From Bathynomus jamesi (lineage: Eukaryota > Arthropoda > Malacostraca > Isopoda > Cirolanidae), in the NCBI GenBank assembly GCA_023014485.1, contig JAJOZX010005621.1, positions 1 through 64,000 of the forward strand: DNA of 64,000 bases. Reading direction: 5' to 3'. The notes beneath the pieces are model-generated. The model did not search any database. It saw nothing but the letters and a program-made list of their open reading frames with translations, and was not told where the DNA came from. A program made the position numbers and the translations under genes. Below are positions 19,842 to 31,541 of this stretch, one piece after another (within the stretch, counting starts at the first letter, position 1; each line of letters begins with the position of its first letter).

Positions 19842-21796
19842 CATTTTAATGAACGGTTATATGGAGATTATAGCTGGCTTTGCAGGTGCTAGAGTACTTT
19901 AAAGCTCTATTGCTGGCCTCGTATTTTATTTTCAAGGGAGAAAAGTGTTTGGAATAGTAGCGGTTATAATGATTTAAATAACTTTTATAAAGCTCAAAAA
20001 CGGCACGAAACTTCTCATAGTCATATTCTCTCTCTAATTCAGCTAAAACAATTTGGTAGAACTCGTAGAGTGTCTCAATTATGTGGCCAATTTCAACTAA
20101 ACATTAAAAGGCATAATGAAGACGTTAAGAAAAATAGACTCGTTTTAGCTCGTCTGATTGATGCTGCTTGGTTTTTAGGCAAGCAAGAACTTTTTTTTAG
20201 AGGTCATGATGAAGGAATTCGTTCATTGACAAAAGAAATTACAGTGAACTGGTAAATCTTCTAAGTGAAAGTGACAGTCTTCTCCGAGATCACCTTCAAA
20301 ATGCCACTGTATTTTATGGTGTATCGAGCCATATACAAAATGAGATTGTTGGCGCAATTGCCGAGGTGATGATTGAGGAAATTAAAGCTAAAATTAAGCA
20401 GACATTCTTTGTTGCTCTTATTGTAGACGAAACTACGGATGTAAGTAACAAGTCACACTTGTCATTTGTTTTACGATTCGTTGGGGCTGTTGGCGAAGCT
20501 GAGGAAATATATGAGAGGTTTACTGACGTCAGTTTTGATAGGAGAGTTCCTGCTTTGGCGGTGTGTTTTTAAATATGTGCAAGATTTTGAGTGTGGAGAT
20601 AAAATTGTAGCTCAAACATATGACGGCGCGGCTGTAAGGTCAGGACAGCATAAAGGTTTGCAAACTTTAGTAAAAGGAAAATTTGAACATGCTTTATTCA
20701 TACACTGCCTATGCTCAGACTCAATTTAGTACTTTCACAATCAGTGGAAAAAATAAAAAAAAAATAAAAAAGATTTCTTTTTTAGTTTCAAAGTTTGCCT
20801 CGTTTTTCTCAAAATCGACTGGGGAAAACTCGTGCTCTTGATCAAGAAGTACAAAAACGGTTTCCTAAAGTAGCACCTACGAGATGGAATTACAGTAGTA
20901 GACTCGTGGAAACGATTTACGAATACAAGGAAGAGTCGAAATCATTTTTCTCTTCCATTATTGAGAACATCCAAGATTGGGACCAAAAAACTTTTAACAC
21001 AGCAGCAGTCGGGCTTAAACTCGTGCTTTCATGATATGGAGTTCTACTTTTTTTTAGAAGTTTTTTCCCATATTTTTCCTATCTCCGATTCATTGTTCGA
21101 AATTCTTCAAAAAAAAAAGCTTTGATATGTTACTGCTTGAAAAAAATACAGGATTTTCAAAAGCATTTGCAATCAAATAGAAATAAATTTGACGAAATAT
21201 GGTCATATATATATATGACCCAATAAAAAATTTCGATTGCATGCTGAGAGAGATGATGGCGAAAGTTTTTACAGAAGGATGTACATTGAAATCATACACA
21301 CTATATCTGTTACTGTAAAGGAAAGGTTCTCAGATATGGAGAAATTAAAATTTCTGGAATTACTTGATCTCACAAAAAGGCAGCAATACGAGCAAAAATT
21401 TCTGGAAGAAGCTTTAAATTCCCTGAAGAGCTCATATGGTCCATATTTTTTAATATGATAGACTTAAAGGTGAACTATTTGTGATATATAGGTCCAGTGA
21501 ATTCAATGCCAACTCAGTTTACGAGTTACATATCTTGTCTCGTGCGAACTGCGAGAGGTCCTGCCTCAACTCTATAAACTAAGTGCAGTTCATCCGCCAA
21601 ACGAAGTTTTTCTGCCCTTAAGAGGATCAAAACCTATCTTAGAAATTCACAGGGGCAAGACCGCCATTCCTCTTTATCACTCCTTTCCATTGAAAAGAAA
21701 CTTCTAACTCATTTAAAGGAGAAAACCGATTTTCACGATAAAGTAATCGACGCATTTGCGAAGAAGAACAGGAGGATAGAGCTGGTGTATAAATAA
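19842..21796 (+). pseudogene. hAT transposase (TTF/ZMYM1-like type), decayed
   Basis: Order along the plus strand: a TTF-type zinc-finger start (HFNERLYGDYSWLCRC, KLYCWPRILF); QLCGQFQLNIKRHNEDVKKN; the catalytic-region strand FVALIVDETTDVSNKSHLSF with the first acidic residues; YDGAAVRSGQHKGLQ; PTRWNYSSRLVETIYEYKE; and a C-terminal dimerisation piece SSLSLLSIEKKL ending at 21796. Stops near 20253, 20570 and 21033 and a TA insertion near 21205-21216 break it. The right end of the element may be cgatcgccactg at about 21870-21882; the left end was not found. Confidence 0.85.
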
Positions 21797-22166
21797 GAGA
21801 GGTTGGTGTATACTGTGTATATATACTATATATAATAGGCTATGTATGCTTCCCTATACATAATTGTCACCGATCGCCACTGATATATATATATATGACA
21901 ATGATAATGTTTATTGTCAGAAGAGAAATCCCATTAAAAAGTAAAGTACCCATGAAGGTGATAAACAATGCAATTAATTAAACAGTAAACTTAAAAACGA
22001 GAAAAGGACTACGATACTGAAGAAATAACAATAATAACAATGAAATTAGTAATAATAATATTAATATACTTATAAAAACAGCTTCCTAAAGGTAATATTA
22101 AAAAAAAAAAATTACATGTAATGGAATGGCTAATACAGGACTTAAGTGGAGCATAGACAAACACTT
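21797..22166. other. Spacer with hAT right end and AT-rich sequence
   Basis: caccgatcgccactg at 21868-21882 is a plausible hAT terminus, followed by a short TA tract and 270 bp without recognised content. Confidence 0.45.
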
Positions 22167-23600
22167 TCATAAAAAAGTCCATAGTCTAGAAGACATAAAG
22201 CAGGAGTGGTGAAAAGCTTGGACAATTGGATTGTCTGAGTTTTGAAGTCTTCGCATTAGACTGTATTGAATGCGTCTTACCTCAGGGAGGTTCCAAACGT
22301 TGCGGTTAGCGAACATTTGAGTGGCTGAGCATCTTGGAGGTAACTTATACAGCAGTTTAAAGGATCTGTTATAAAGTAAATTGAGGGTTCTGCAGAAACC
22401 TTTTTTATAATTAACCAACAGTTGGTGCCCATCAATATCAGTGCGGGAAGTACAATAAAAAGAGTGTCTTTAGCTTCGCTTGTACAGATTTTGAAGTTCC
22501 TTATGTTCATGTTTGCCTTAACACAGTAACTTCGATATCGTTTCTTTATGTCTGAGTCATCACTCAAAGAGCTGGTAATAATAATTTGTCAAGATACCTA
22601 CATTCTGTACCTGCTCTATTTTGAAAATAATAATAGCTGTTTGGTTTGAGCTTTTAGGATGGCATTACATAACCTTAGTTTTAGTAACATTAAAATTAAT
22701 GAATATGATTCACATATTTGTATAAGATAATCCAGACTTTTAGCCGAAAAGCTTATTAACACTATATCATCGACATAGACTAAGTTATTTATCCTCATGT
22801 TATCTATATAACATCCCAGTCTTATGTCATTAAGACAAGTACGTAATTAATCCATCAATATGCATAGTAAACAGCAAAGGAGAAAGCAAGGAGCCTTGTA
22901 TAACTCCGCATGAAGAACAAAAACATTCGGACAATATAGTACATTGCCCCATCTGACGATAAAAGTTTGGCGAGTGTACCAAAATTTCAATAAATTTTTT
23001 TAATAGAATATATAAATCTAGCATATGCTTTGCTTATATAAAAAAAAAAACAGCTATAAATAGTTGAATTACTGACAATATATCTAAATACAATCTTTTT
23101 CAAAACATAAATACACAGGTCAGTTGAATGGGACCTTTTAAAACTAAACTGATTAGGAGACGTTCATAAATAATCATTTCGTCGGCGTAGCAAAAGTTTC
23201 TCAAATAGGTTTGAGAAGTAGGAGACGACAGCAATAGACCTGTAGTTATAGCCGGATAGAATGACCCCCAAATTTATTTTTGACATAGGATGTGATATAA
23301 ACTGTCATAAACTCTACAGGAATATAACTGTGAGCAAGCATCGCTGAGAACAATAATGAGAAAGATTGATCATATCATTAGCATACTTTAAATGCCCATT
23401 CGACAAGTCATCGCTCTCTGGTAAGGCGCCTATCTTTAGCTCTTTAATCAGACTCTTAATTTCAGGCAATGAATTTCTCGTATTTTTACTGGCCTCTCCT
23501 AATGTCGCTCCATTGCAGTCTACATTAAGATTAACTTTCCCCACCCGTGTTAAGGATGTTTGAAATGAATACTTCATTCTCCATAATTTGGTTATATGTA
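22167..23600 (-). pseudogene. LINE (CR1/jockey-like) reverse transcriptase, decayed
   Basis: Read on the minus strand from 23600: an N-terminal RT segment IKSLIKELKIGALPESDDLS with SNGHLKYAN; box 4 CGVIQGSLLSPLLFTMHIDG at about 22840-22920; the YxDD box NLVYVDDIVLIS at about 22745-22795; and the C-terminal region FKLLYKLPPRCSATQMFANR to 22167. Stops and frameshifts separate the segments. 5' truncated, no endonuclease seen. It abuts a foldback element at 23607. Confidence 0.82.
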
Positions 23601-23606
23601 CATATA

Positions 23607-23936
23607 CAGGGTGGCGCAAAAGTCGCAGATCATAGAAATGTTCAGTGTTGATTACATATTTTTTTATTTTAGGTAGGGGATGGCTGCGAAATTAACAATA
23701 GACGAGAGGGTGAGCTTGGTTTTAATGCATGGAATACCAGGTACAACAAATCGATGAATCGGTACAGAATTTAAATTCTCTATCGATTCATCTATTTGTT
23801 GTACCTGGTATTCCATGCATTAAAACCAAGCTCACCCTCTCGTCTATTGTTAATTTCGCAGCCATCCCCTACCTAAAAGAAAAAATATGTAATCAACACT
23901 GAAAATTCCTATGATATGCGACTTTTGCGCCACGCT
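23607..23936. mobile_element. Foldback made of two transposase N-terminal ends
   Basis: Left end cagggtggcgcaaaagtcgc; the right end is its complement with two changed terminal bases. Each arm (about 150 bp) carries an ATG (23680 on the plus strand, mirrored on the minus) opening MAAKLTIDERVSLVLMHGIP, the start of a mariner-like transposase. The centre is near 23772 (gaatttaaattc). No catalytic part is present. Confidence 0.82.
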
Positions 23937-23956
23937 ATATATATATATATATATAT

Positions 23957-24012
23957 GAATAAACCCACGAAGGAAAGGAAACAGAATGGTGCTCAAGCGC
24001 TTTCGTCTAATG
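23957..24012 (-). mobile_element. Penelope-like terminus fragment
   Basis: The minus strand reads attagacgaaagcgcttgag then gtttcctttccttcg and gggtttatt, the same order as cgaaagcgct ... tttccttttcctt in the 7361-7542 palindrome. Next to a TA tract. Confidence 0.45.
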
Positions 24013-24062
24013 ACTTTTTTTTATTCATTATAAATATTTTTCACGTGTTACTTTCGTGAAAT

Positions 24063-24066
<4 letters not shown>

Positions 24067-24143
<77 letters not shown>
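24067..24143. repeat. (AG)n microsatellite
   Basis: Seventy-seven bases of AG followed by a short GT run. Confidence 0.97.
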
Positions 24144-24146
<3 letters not shown>

Positions 24147-24555
24147 TGTGTGTGTTTTAAAATCAACCCACAAATATTCACGAGCAATCCCCGGCGTGCT
24201 ATGAAACATTCGATATTACCACCCTTATAGTAATAAGAAATTCCATTTACCAACTTCAATTAAGGTGTTCCGTGACCTGTAAAAGACACTGTATACAACA
24301 GTTGTGACTGAAAGTTCACTGCAGATGACTTGCTAATTATAGGTAGGAAGCGCGAGTTGAAAGAAAGGGGCAGTATATATGCAGTTATAAATAAAATATT
24401 AATTACATGCATTCATAATGGACATAATGAGAAAGGATATATACATATACATACCTATATATATATATACATACATATACACACCTCGTTAACCTCGTTG
24501 CTGTTCTGTGCGTTGGTCTCTTCATATGAAGCTGCTCTCTCTCTCTCTCTCTCTC

Positions 24556-24822
24556 ACCTTTGGTTAGCTTCCTCCCGAATTGTTCATTCTGACGAAGGTC
24601 AAGCTTTTCACTCCACCTTAGACCTACAGTTTAACGTGGAATCCGAACCACGCCCCATCAGCAGCCCAGCGTCTTAACCATTAGGCCACCCAGGGTACCC
24701 ATTTATCTACCAACCACTTTCTTTATTGTGTGGAAGGATGAACAGATGGGTTTTGCTGCGCGCCGGGTCTCGAACCCGGGGCCAATGGATTCGTAGTCAG
24801 CGACGCTGACCACTACACCAAT
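24556..24822 (-). mobile_element. SINE family B, copy 2
   Basis: Complement of 18645-18930: the tail acctttggttagcttcc comes first, then the second tRNA unit (ggaatccgaaccac), then the first (gtctcgaacccgggg, gaccactacacca). CT and TA microsatellites border it. Confidence 0.88.
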
Positions 24823-24833
24823 ATATATATATA

Positions 24834-25735
24834 CAGGGCGTCCCAAAAAAATGTATACACTTTAAATAATTCTAAAGGCAGTGTTTATTAAAATACATTT
24901 CATTTTCAAAATGTAATAGAATCTACAGACATTATTTAATTGTTTTGTCAACGCCTGTTTTCAAACTGACGTCCGTTCTGGTCCAGGCACTGCTGATAAC
25001 GCGAAGCAATGGAATCGCAAACATCACGAAACATTTCGTTTGGTATTTGTGTGCATTCTCGTTCAATGGCTGCTCTCAATTCAGCGACTGTTGCAGGTTT
25101 TATAGCGTAGACTTTGTCTTTTAAGTAGCCCCATAAAAAAAAGTCTAGTGGTGTGAGGTCTGGTGAACGCGGAGGGTATTCTACGAAACCCCTTCGTCCA
25201 ATCCACATCCACATCGTGCCAAGTACCACTCACAATACTCCACTCTTCGGTCCGGATCATCTTCATTAATAGCATGGACTAATCTTGGAATGTAACTTTT
25301 CCATTGACAGCGCTTCAAAATGCGTTGGACAGACGATTCTGAAATTCCTACCTCACGACTCGCTTGCCGCACAGATTTCTTGGACTTTGGTGATACGTTT
25401 CCAGTACTCTTTCTTGCTTTGTGGGCTTGTCGATGTCCGTGGTCTTCCGGAACGCTTCTTGTGGACATTCTGAACAGTTCCATCGGCTTCAAACTTATCT
25501 CTAATTCGAGTGATGGTAAGTCGCGTTGGTGGATCTGTTTGAAACTCCCTCCTAAACTGTCTTTGCACTTCAACTGCGTTTTCACACTTCCAGTAGCATT
25601 TTAGAATGAATTTCCTTTGTTCAAAGCTTAGTCTGACTGCCATTATTAATTCTAATGGGTTTAACTTGGAAAGAAAGAAACATCAATTGAGCTATCAGCT
25701 GTTAAAGTGTGTATACATTTTTTTGGGACGCCCTG
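24834..25735 (-). mobile_element. Mariner-like DD41D element, internally deleted
   Basis: Left cagggcgtcccaaaaaaatg, right complement cagggcgtcccaaaaaaatg, with long inverted repeats into tgtatacacttt. TA tracts on both sides. It contains both ends of the transposase gene but not the middle. Confidence 0.9.
24948..25643 (-). pseudogene. DD41D transposase with deleted catalytic centre
   Basis: Starts at ATG 25643 with [20 protein letters not shown], a DUF4817-type helix-turn-helix region ([20 protein letters not shown]). A frameshift near 25400 leads into [20 protein letters not shown], then VEYCEWYLA. The frame then jumps to [34 protein letters not shown], and ends QNGRQFENRR. Roughly 130 residues holding the first two catalytic Asp are missing; the third (PLDFF) remains. 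Confidence 0.87.
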
Positions 25736-25739
25736 TATA

Positions 25740-26180
25740 TATTGCTGAAAGTTACATTCACCCCTATTCGGTGCCATCTTTTGTATCACTTTGCTCTTAC
25801 TCCTAAAATAACCTCACTTTGTTGTAGGAGATATTTTTGGGGTTCAATTTAGGTTTGGTTAGGTTAACTTAACCTAAAACAAAAAAAAAAATGGGCGTGT
25901 AAAAACCTGAGGTGGCATGAATTTAGTAGTAATTTCATTTCGAGTTTTTTAATTAAAATCTTAACATGAGTAAAATTCGAAAAAATAATCATTGTATATG
26001 GTAAAAAAGCGCATTCTCTAAACTTTTCGATGGAACACCCCCTTACCTAAACGCAAGCGTAAGTGATTAAAAATTTGAAAAAAGACCATCTGTAGGAACT
26101 AATGTACCTTCAATGACCACCGATGAAAGTGTAGGAGCTAATGTGCCTTCAATGACCACCAATGAAAGTGTAGGAGGAAT
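25740..26180 (+). repeat. Repeat R4, half copy, with a 43-bp tandem duplication
   Basis: 25855-26075 (gttaggttaacttaaccta ... aataatcattgtatatggta ... agtgattaaaaatttgaaaa) matches the right arm of 26890-27895. It is followed by two 43-bp direct repeats (26092-26134 and 26135-26177) containing ccttcaatgaccaccgatga. Confidence 0.75.
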
Positions 26181-26399
26181 TTAGAAATTTATGAATATAT
26201 ATACATATATACACACGTTATTAGTACAATAACTGCACTTTATAAAGAAGGCAGAATACCGCGCATGGGACATGTTCAAGTGCCAAATTTTTTTTTCAGT
26301 TTGAACAGTCTTTTCAGAGTCCGAGAGGACTTGATGGGCCAAAGTGGTGACAATAATGTTTGATATCTCGCAACGCGGATTGAAATCTCTCTCCCATAC

Positions 26400-26441
26400 C
26401 CAATACCCAGTTTCTCAGTACACACACACACATATATATAC

Positions 26442-26491
<50 letters not shown>

Positions 26492-26507
26492 ATATATATA
26501 TATACAC
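26400..26507. repeat. (CA)n/(TA)n microsatellites
   Basis: A short CA run at 26421-26433, then mainly TA to 26507. Confidence 0.94.
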
Positions 26508-26775
26508 TAAAAATTATCCCATTTAACCAAAGAAACATGGATGGAGAATGCATTATATAAATAGTAAAGATGTTAACATTTATTATAAATATTTCCTTTC
26601 TAACTTGTTCCAAAAGGTATTAAATTCTATCATTTCGTATTTAAAATAAATATGGAAATATATTTAGGAATGATAAAATAGGGTTTTTATAAAATATTAA
26701 TAAGTAAAACGTATTACGTTAGAGCAAATTTTAGGTTTTTAGTCTAAAATCCTATAAAGTTATTTAATATATATA

Positions 26776-26838
26776 CAGGGTGATTCAAAAGTATCTATTG
26801 TATAGTTATTTTTAAGGCAGGACTTTTGGCTCACCCTG
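26776..26838. mobile_element. 63-bp mariner-type mini-MITE
   Basis: cagggtgattcaaaagta at the left; the complement of the right end is cagggtgagccaaaagtcc. TA on both sides. Confidence 0.7.
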
Positions 26839-27406
26839 TATATATACTATATATTATAAATATATTCATAAATAAATAGTCACGTAGCTCCAACTTTTGG
26901 GTAGATTTTTTATCCGTGCTCATTTTTTACCCAGAAGCTCCAACACGTCATATTTGTTATATTTTCAAAATTTTTAATCACTTGTGCTTGTGCTAAAGTA
27001 GGGTGAACTCCATTAAACAATTTACAGAAAGCGCTTTTGCGCTATATTCAATAATTATTTTTGTGGAATTTCACCCGCGTTACGATTTTAACTCAAGTAT
27101 TTTAAATCAAATACCTCCTACTTCTTGCAACCTCAGGCTTTGCCACATTTTTTACCAGTTAGATCCAACTTTGTAAATAAATCGGGTTTTCTTGTACGAC
27201 CTATTCTTTTGAGGTTAGGTTAACTCAAGTTAACCTAATCTAAGACAAATCAGAGGATGTGTAAAGGCTGATGAAGCATGAAGGATGACTTATTTGACTT
27301 AGTTTTTTTTTTTTAATTAGAATCTTAACGCGAGTTAAAATTTGAGAAAATAATCATTGTATATGGTAAAAATAAAAACCGCTCTCCAAACTTTCTTACA
27401 GACAAA

Positions 27407-27431
27407 CCCCCCCCCCCCCCCCCCCCCCCCC
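27407..27431. repeat. Poly-C run
   Basis: About 24 consecutive C in the right arm of R4; prone to sequencing error. Confidence 0.95.
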
Positions 27432-27479
27432 GCCACTTAACACGAGCGAAAGTGATTAAAAATTTGAAAATATAAAATA

Positions 27480-27847
27480 CAGGGTGTCCCGTAAGTCTGG
27501 ACCCATAGGGAAAAATAATAAAATTACAAAATAGTCCAAAAATTTATTACATAATCTGTTCAAAGTGTCCGCCGTTGTGTCGCACACATAGTTGAAGACG
27601 CAATCTCCACTGCGACAGCACTTTCTGATATCACAGTCGCAGAAATTTCTTGACACGCCTCCACAATGCGTGCTTTAAGTGGAAAATGTTCTGAGTTTGA
27701 CCTCGTACACTTTGGGCTTTCAAGTGGCCCCACAAATAAAAAATCATAATAAAAATAATAAAAAATAATAATAATAAAATAATAATAATAACATAATAAA
27801 AAAATATATTATAAATCCCTATGGGTCCAGACTTACGGGACACCCTG
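27480..27847 (-). mobile_element. Mariner-like element, deletion derivative
   Basis: Left cagggtgtcccgtaagtctg, right complement cagggtgtcccgtaagtctg; TA flanks. On the minus strand FYLWGHLKAQSVRGQTQ (region just after the third catalytic Asp) runs into decayed C-terminal sequence; everything before it is lost and replaced by (ATA)-rich sequence. Confidence 0.85.
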
Positions 27848-27956
27848 TACATAACCTGTCCGACCTACTGGGTAAAAAAATGGTCACGCACGAAAATTTA
27901 AACAAATGATCGACCAATTTAGCCATTTATGATACGTATATATACATATACACACA

Positions 27957-28032
27957 CGGTGTGATTCGAGTCTTGCCACAAATATAACTCTACAATGAGT
28001 ACCTCTGAGACGGGACTTTTGGGACCACCCTG
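27957..28032. mobile_element. 76-bp mariner-type mini-MITE
   Basis: Left cggtgtgattcgagtcttg; right complement cagggtggtcccaaaagtcc. The match is imperfect, so this is a weak call. Confidence 0.5.
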
Positions 28033-28391
28033 TATATGAAATCATCTTCAGCCGCTCCTGTATATGACTATAAAAAAATATAAATCCCGTATACGGACAG
28101 TGTATGTTCGCAAGAAAGAAGAAAAAGGTATGTCATGTCGAGCATGTCCATTAAACACAAGGACAGAAGATTTCACGTGAAGACGAATCGTCTCGTTAAA
28201 CATTTACCCCCTTTTTTTTTAAGGGTGGCTGGGGGGGAAGAGGGGTGTCGAATCTTCCTGTCATTTATTTCTTTTTTATGCCAATTTATGATTAAAAACA
28301 TTTCGTAATTATTATTATTATATACACACGCACGCACCACACACACACACATCTATATATATATATATATATAATATATATATAAATAAAT
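28033..28391. other. Spacer with G-rich and CA/TA tracts
   Basis: Contains ggctgggggggaagaggggt at 28227-28246 and compound CA/TA at 28321-28384. No gene. Confidence 0.5.
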
Positions 28392-28498
28392 AAAATCATT
28401 GATGGATTCATTGTTTAAGTGGAAGTATGAAGTTAAACATCTTTTCACACACACACGTTAACTTCATACTTCCACTTAATGAATGCATCAATGATTTT
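28392..28498. repeat. Palindrome with 43-46-bp arms
   Basis: aaaatcattgatggattcat ... gaagtatgaagttaa pairs with ttaacttcatacttc ... gatgcatt-like complement. The 19-base loop is CA-rich. No duplication of flanks seen. Confidence 0.8.
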
Positions 28499-28503
28499 AC
28501 TCG

Positions 28504-28508
<5 letters not shown>

Positions 28509-28577
<69 letters not shown>
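28509..28577. repeat. (TA)n microsatellite
   Basis: Close to the palindrome end. Confidence 0.96.
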
Positions 28578-28582
<5 letters not shown>

Positions 28583-28734
28583 CCACGAACGTGTATATGT
28601 ATAATAATAGATCTAATAATAATAAATAATTATGAAATGTTTTTAAATGATTTAAAAAAAGCTTAAAAGTAGAGAGGGTGAACGATTAAAAGTAGGAAAA
28701 CGAAACTTGGCAAACTCAACAAAAGAAACTTAGA

Positions 28735-28815
28735 AAAACAATTCTTTCGAGTACTTCAAGTACTTTTTGAGTTTTATTTCAACTCCTCTTCAGGGGATCA
28801 TTTAATTAAAGTCGA
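28735..28815 (-). mobile_element. Possible Penelope-like/hammerhead-like segment
   Basis: The minus strand reads cccctgaagaggagttgaaa then agtacttgaagtactcgaaa. A ctgaaga box, a 7-bp stem agtactt/aagtact and a cgaaa box occur in hammerhead order, but with 20 extra bases between them. Suggestive only. Confidence 0.3.
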
Positions 28816-28902
28816 AAATACTTACAAAGTTTGCCTTAAATCTCCATTGTTAGTAAAAATCTTCACAAATCCTTCACTCGTTTAATTGTTAAACGATTCC
28901 AT

Positions 28903-28970
28903 TGTGTGTGTGTGTGTTGGTGTGTGTGTGTGTGTGTGTGTGGTGTGTGTGTGTGTGTGTGTGTGTGTAT
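28903..28970. repeat. (GT)n microsatellite with two GG interruptions
   Basis: Sixty-eight bases. Confidence 0.96.
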
Positions 28971-29201
28971 CCTTAAATCATATGGAAATTTTCACTTTTA
29001 ATTATGTGTATAAATTAGTTATTTTTAGTCTTGTTCATACAGGGTCATCCAAAAATAGTGTTCCAAAAATAATTTGTTGCACATTATGTTTGGGAATGCT
29101 TTTTTCAATTACTCTGTACATATTTTTTAATGTTTTACAAATATTTAAAATTAATAAGCTGACAAACCCAACAATTCTATTCATTATCTGTCGTAGTCCT
29201 A
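28971..29201. other. Spacer between GT and CA tracts
   Basis: cagggtcatccaaaaatagtg at 29040 resembles a mariner-type terminus; the matching right end was not found. A GT tract on one side and a CA tract on the other make the region an imperfect inverted repeat at low complexity. Confidence 0.4.
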
Positions 29202-29220
29202 CCACACACACACACACACA

Positions 29221-29248
<28 letters not shown>
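29202..29248. repeat. (CA)n microsatellite
   Basis: With one missing C near 29220. Confidence 0.96.
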
Positions 29249-29251
<3 letters not shown>

Positions 29252-29791
29252 TAAAATCTTGCATAACTGTGGTTTTCATTTATTAAATAATGTTCTCGTC
29301 AAGGCCAAGCAACATCTTCCCGTTCAAGAATCATCCGCGAGGATATTTGAAGATGTTTTAGCATCTCCCACCGCTAAGGAGAGAGAAAGAGAGAGAGTGA
29401 TAGAGAGGGGGGGGGGGGAGAGGGGAAGAGAGTAAAGTGAAAGTGAAAATTTTCATTAAGAGAGATAATGTATTTTTTGCAAAATTCAAAACAGTAAAGA
29501 ATGCTGGGCGCATGCGTATAACTTATTTTTTATTAAAAGGATTTTTGTTCTTCCCTTTTTAGAAGGTGATTTGATAGATTTGTTTTGTACGGGTAAAACT
29601 CTCATTTAAATGGGTTCAAATTAACAGAAAAAGATTGGTGTATGTTATGTTTGTTTAAGATGTACGATATATACTGAACATATCTGACTCAAATCTGAAT
29701 AAAAGCATGTTTTTATGCACCTATATAATTATTATATATATTATATACGACCCTATATATTATATAGTAGCCATTTGACATAAGATAAAGA
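29249..29791. other. Spacer, nothing recognised
   Basis: Includes a purine-rich stretch gagagagggggggggggaga at 29400-29425 and short TA islands at 29730-29770. Confidence 0.5.
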
Positions 29792-29833
29792 AATATATAT
29801 ATATATATATATATATACACAGTATGTTACACA

Positions 29834-29906
29834 CACGAGTCAAAAGTTTTGCCTGAAAAAATAACTATACACTAAATATATTTTTGAGGCGAACTTTTGA
29901 CTCACC

Positions 29907-29909
<3 letters not shown>
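29834..29909. mobile_element. Mariner-type mini-MITE, 76 bp
   Basis: acgagtcaaaagttttgcc at the left pairs with ggcgaacttttgactcaccctg at the right. The left terminal bases are lost. Interior ctatacactaaata is close to 26776-26838. Confidence 0.6.
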
Positions 29910-29952
<43 letters not shown>

Positions 29953-29962
29953 TATATATATT
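29910..29962. repeat. (TA)n microsatellite
   Basis: Starts at the ccctg terminus of the mini-MITE. Confidence 0.95.
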
Positions 29963-30268
29963 TACTCTCGTTCCACAACGTAATTTACCGTTAGTATATT
30001 AACAATTACAGATGCTTCGAAACTTTCCAGAATGAAACAAATCCCCCCCCCCCCCATTTTGAACGATTCATTAAAATTCCTTTTAGGTAACTCGAGTTGG
30101 CAGTCTAAATATTTGTGCGCAGTTTGGGGAAACTGGAGATATACCTAAACTATAATTAATTATTCTTATATTATTTTAATGTGTAATTACTCCTGCATGT
30201 AATTAGCATGCAATTACTGGAAATAATTATACAGTCATTAGTCACCGTTTTTTCCCTTTAAATATTCA

Positions 30269-30274
<6 letters not shown>

Positions 30275-30334
<60 letters not shown>

Positions 30335-30335
30335 A
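30275..30335. repeat. (TA)n-(GT)n microsatellite
   Basis: TA 30278-30316, then GT. Confidence 0.95.
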
Positions 30336-30460
30336 AACTGCATTTAAAAATGTAAACTCCAATACATTTCGTTCTTGGGTATAATTTTTTTAGTCTTTTG
30401 CATCTTATTTATACATCTTGTTTCTCATAAAAGGTGGATTGTGTATGAGGCATTTGTTAC

Positions 30461-30622
30461 AGTTTGTGAAATCAGTCTTCAAGTAATGACTGTGACCCTT
30501 AATCACTGGCATTATGTATTAGTAACCTAACCTAGCCTTCACAAAGTGGCTAAGGGTCACAGGCATTATGCAAAATACCTGAAATGTTTAGGTGTTACGT
30601 GAAATGACTGATTTCACACACT
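30461..30622. mobile_element. MITE with agt(t)tgtgaaatcagtc ends
   Basis: Left agtttgtgaaatcagtc, right complement agtgtgtgaaatcagtc; inner pairs gtgacccttaatcac/gctaagggtcac also match. About 162 bp, followed by a TA tract. Confidence 0.72.
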
Positions 30623-30627
30623 GACTA

Positions 30628-30858
30628 ATATATATATATATTATATATTATATATATTATATATTATTATATATATATATGCCGATCATACCCGAAATTG
30701 CACCAAGAACCGGGACCCCTCAATAAAGAAAGTTCGACCACATTCATTTGATAAAATAGACTTTATGGGGAAAAACTAACTTTGTTTACTGTGAACGATG
30801 TTAATCAGAGGATTCTAGTCAGCACACACGCACACGCACACACACACACACACACTTT
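30628..30858. repeat. (TA)n and (CA)n microsatellites with spacer
   Basis: TA islands at 30628-30681 and CA at 30822-30856. Confidence 0.9.
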
Positions 30859-31541
30859 CAGATGAGCTTTAAGCATCATAAGCTAGTGGATTTATCCTGT
30901 TGCAGAGGAGATGGATTTTCACACGTAAATAAGAACCCTAATCCGAGTCGAGTGATAGATAAGATTTATATGAGAATGAAGCGTGAGATGATGAAATGCG
31001 TAAGTCTCAATTTGCGGTCTAGAACCGCAGTTCTGTAAAGAATCGCTTCCCATCGCCAGGAAAAGGTGTATTTTACAAAGAAGAAATAGTGCCCAATCAC
31101 CCACACAATTCTATAATCACGGCATCCATGATGCTCACCCTCTGTGAGGGAGGTTCTAACATATAAAAATGTACTTAAAATTATGCTTTAAAAACCACCT
31201 TTTCTCCGTTTTTAACATGTCATAGAGGAGAACGAAATCTCTGGATATCCTCTTTACCCAATTTAACAATCAACTTCATCATCTCAAAAGAAATAGTAAA
31301 AAATTATAAATAAATTATAAATAAATTATAAATAAAATAATAAATAAAATAAAATAAATTATAAATAAACATTATAAATAAACATTATAAATAAACAAAC
31401 ATTATAAATAAACAAACATTATAAATAAACACAAGGTTCTACATATATATGCCATATCACTGAATATAAAATAAAAAGAAATTATGCTTAATATATTAAA
31501 AAAACAAAACATTTGTGTTTATATGCTTCATTTAAGCAAAA
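30859..31541. other. Spacer with an AATTATAAAT/AACATTATAAAT tandem region
   Basis: 31306-31430 is a degenerate array of attataaataaa and cattataaataaaca units, 11-17 bp each. No gene elsewhere in the interval. Confidence 0.6.

Larger units (their letters stand above)
26890..27895. mobile_element. Palindromic repeat R4 with a mariner-like copy inside its right arm
   Basis: Left arm 26905-27185 (ttttttacccagaagctcc, ttttcaaaatttttaatcac) is complemented by the right arm 27215-27479 and 27848-27895. The interruption is exactly the mariner-like element 27480-27847. Arms carry ggttaggttaactcaagtta. A half copy lies at 25740-26180. Class unknown. Confidence 0.72.

Noticed and set aside
21237..21458. 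Independent 73-codon gene
   Set aside because: In line with and continuous in similarity to the decayed hAT transposase.
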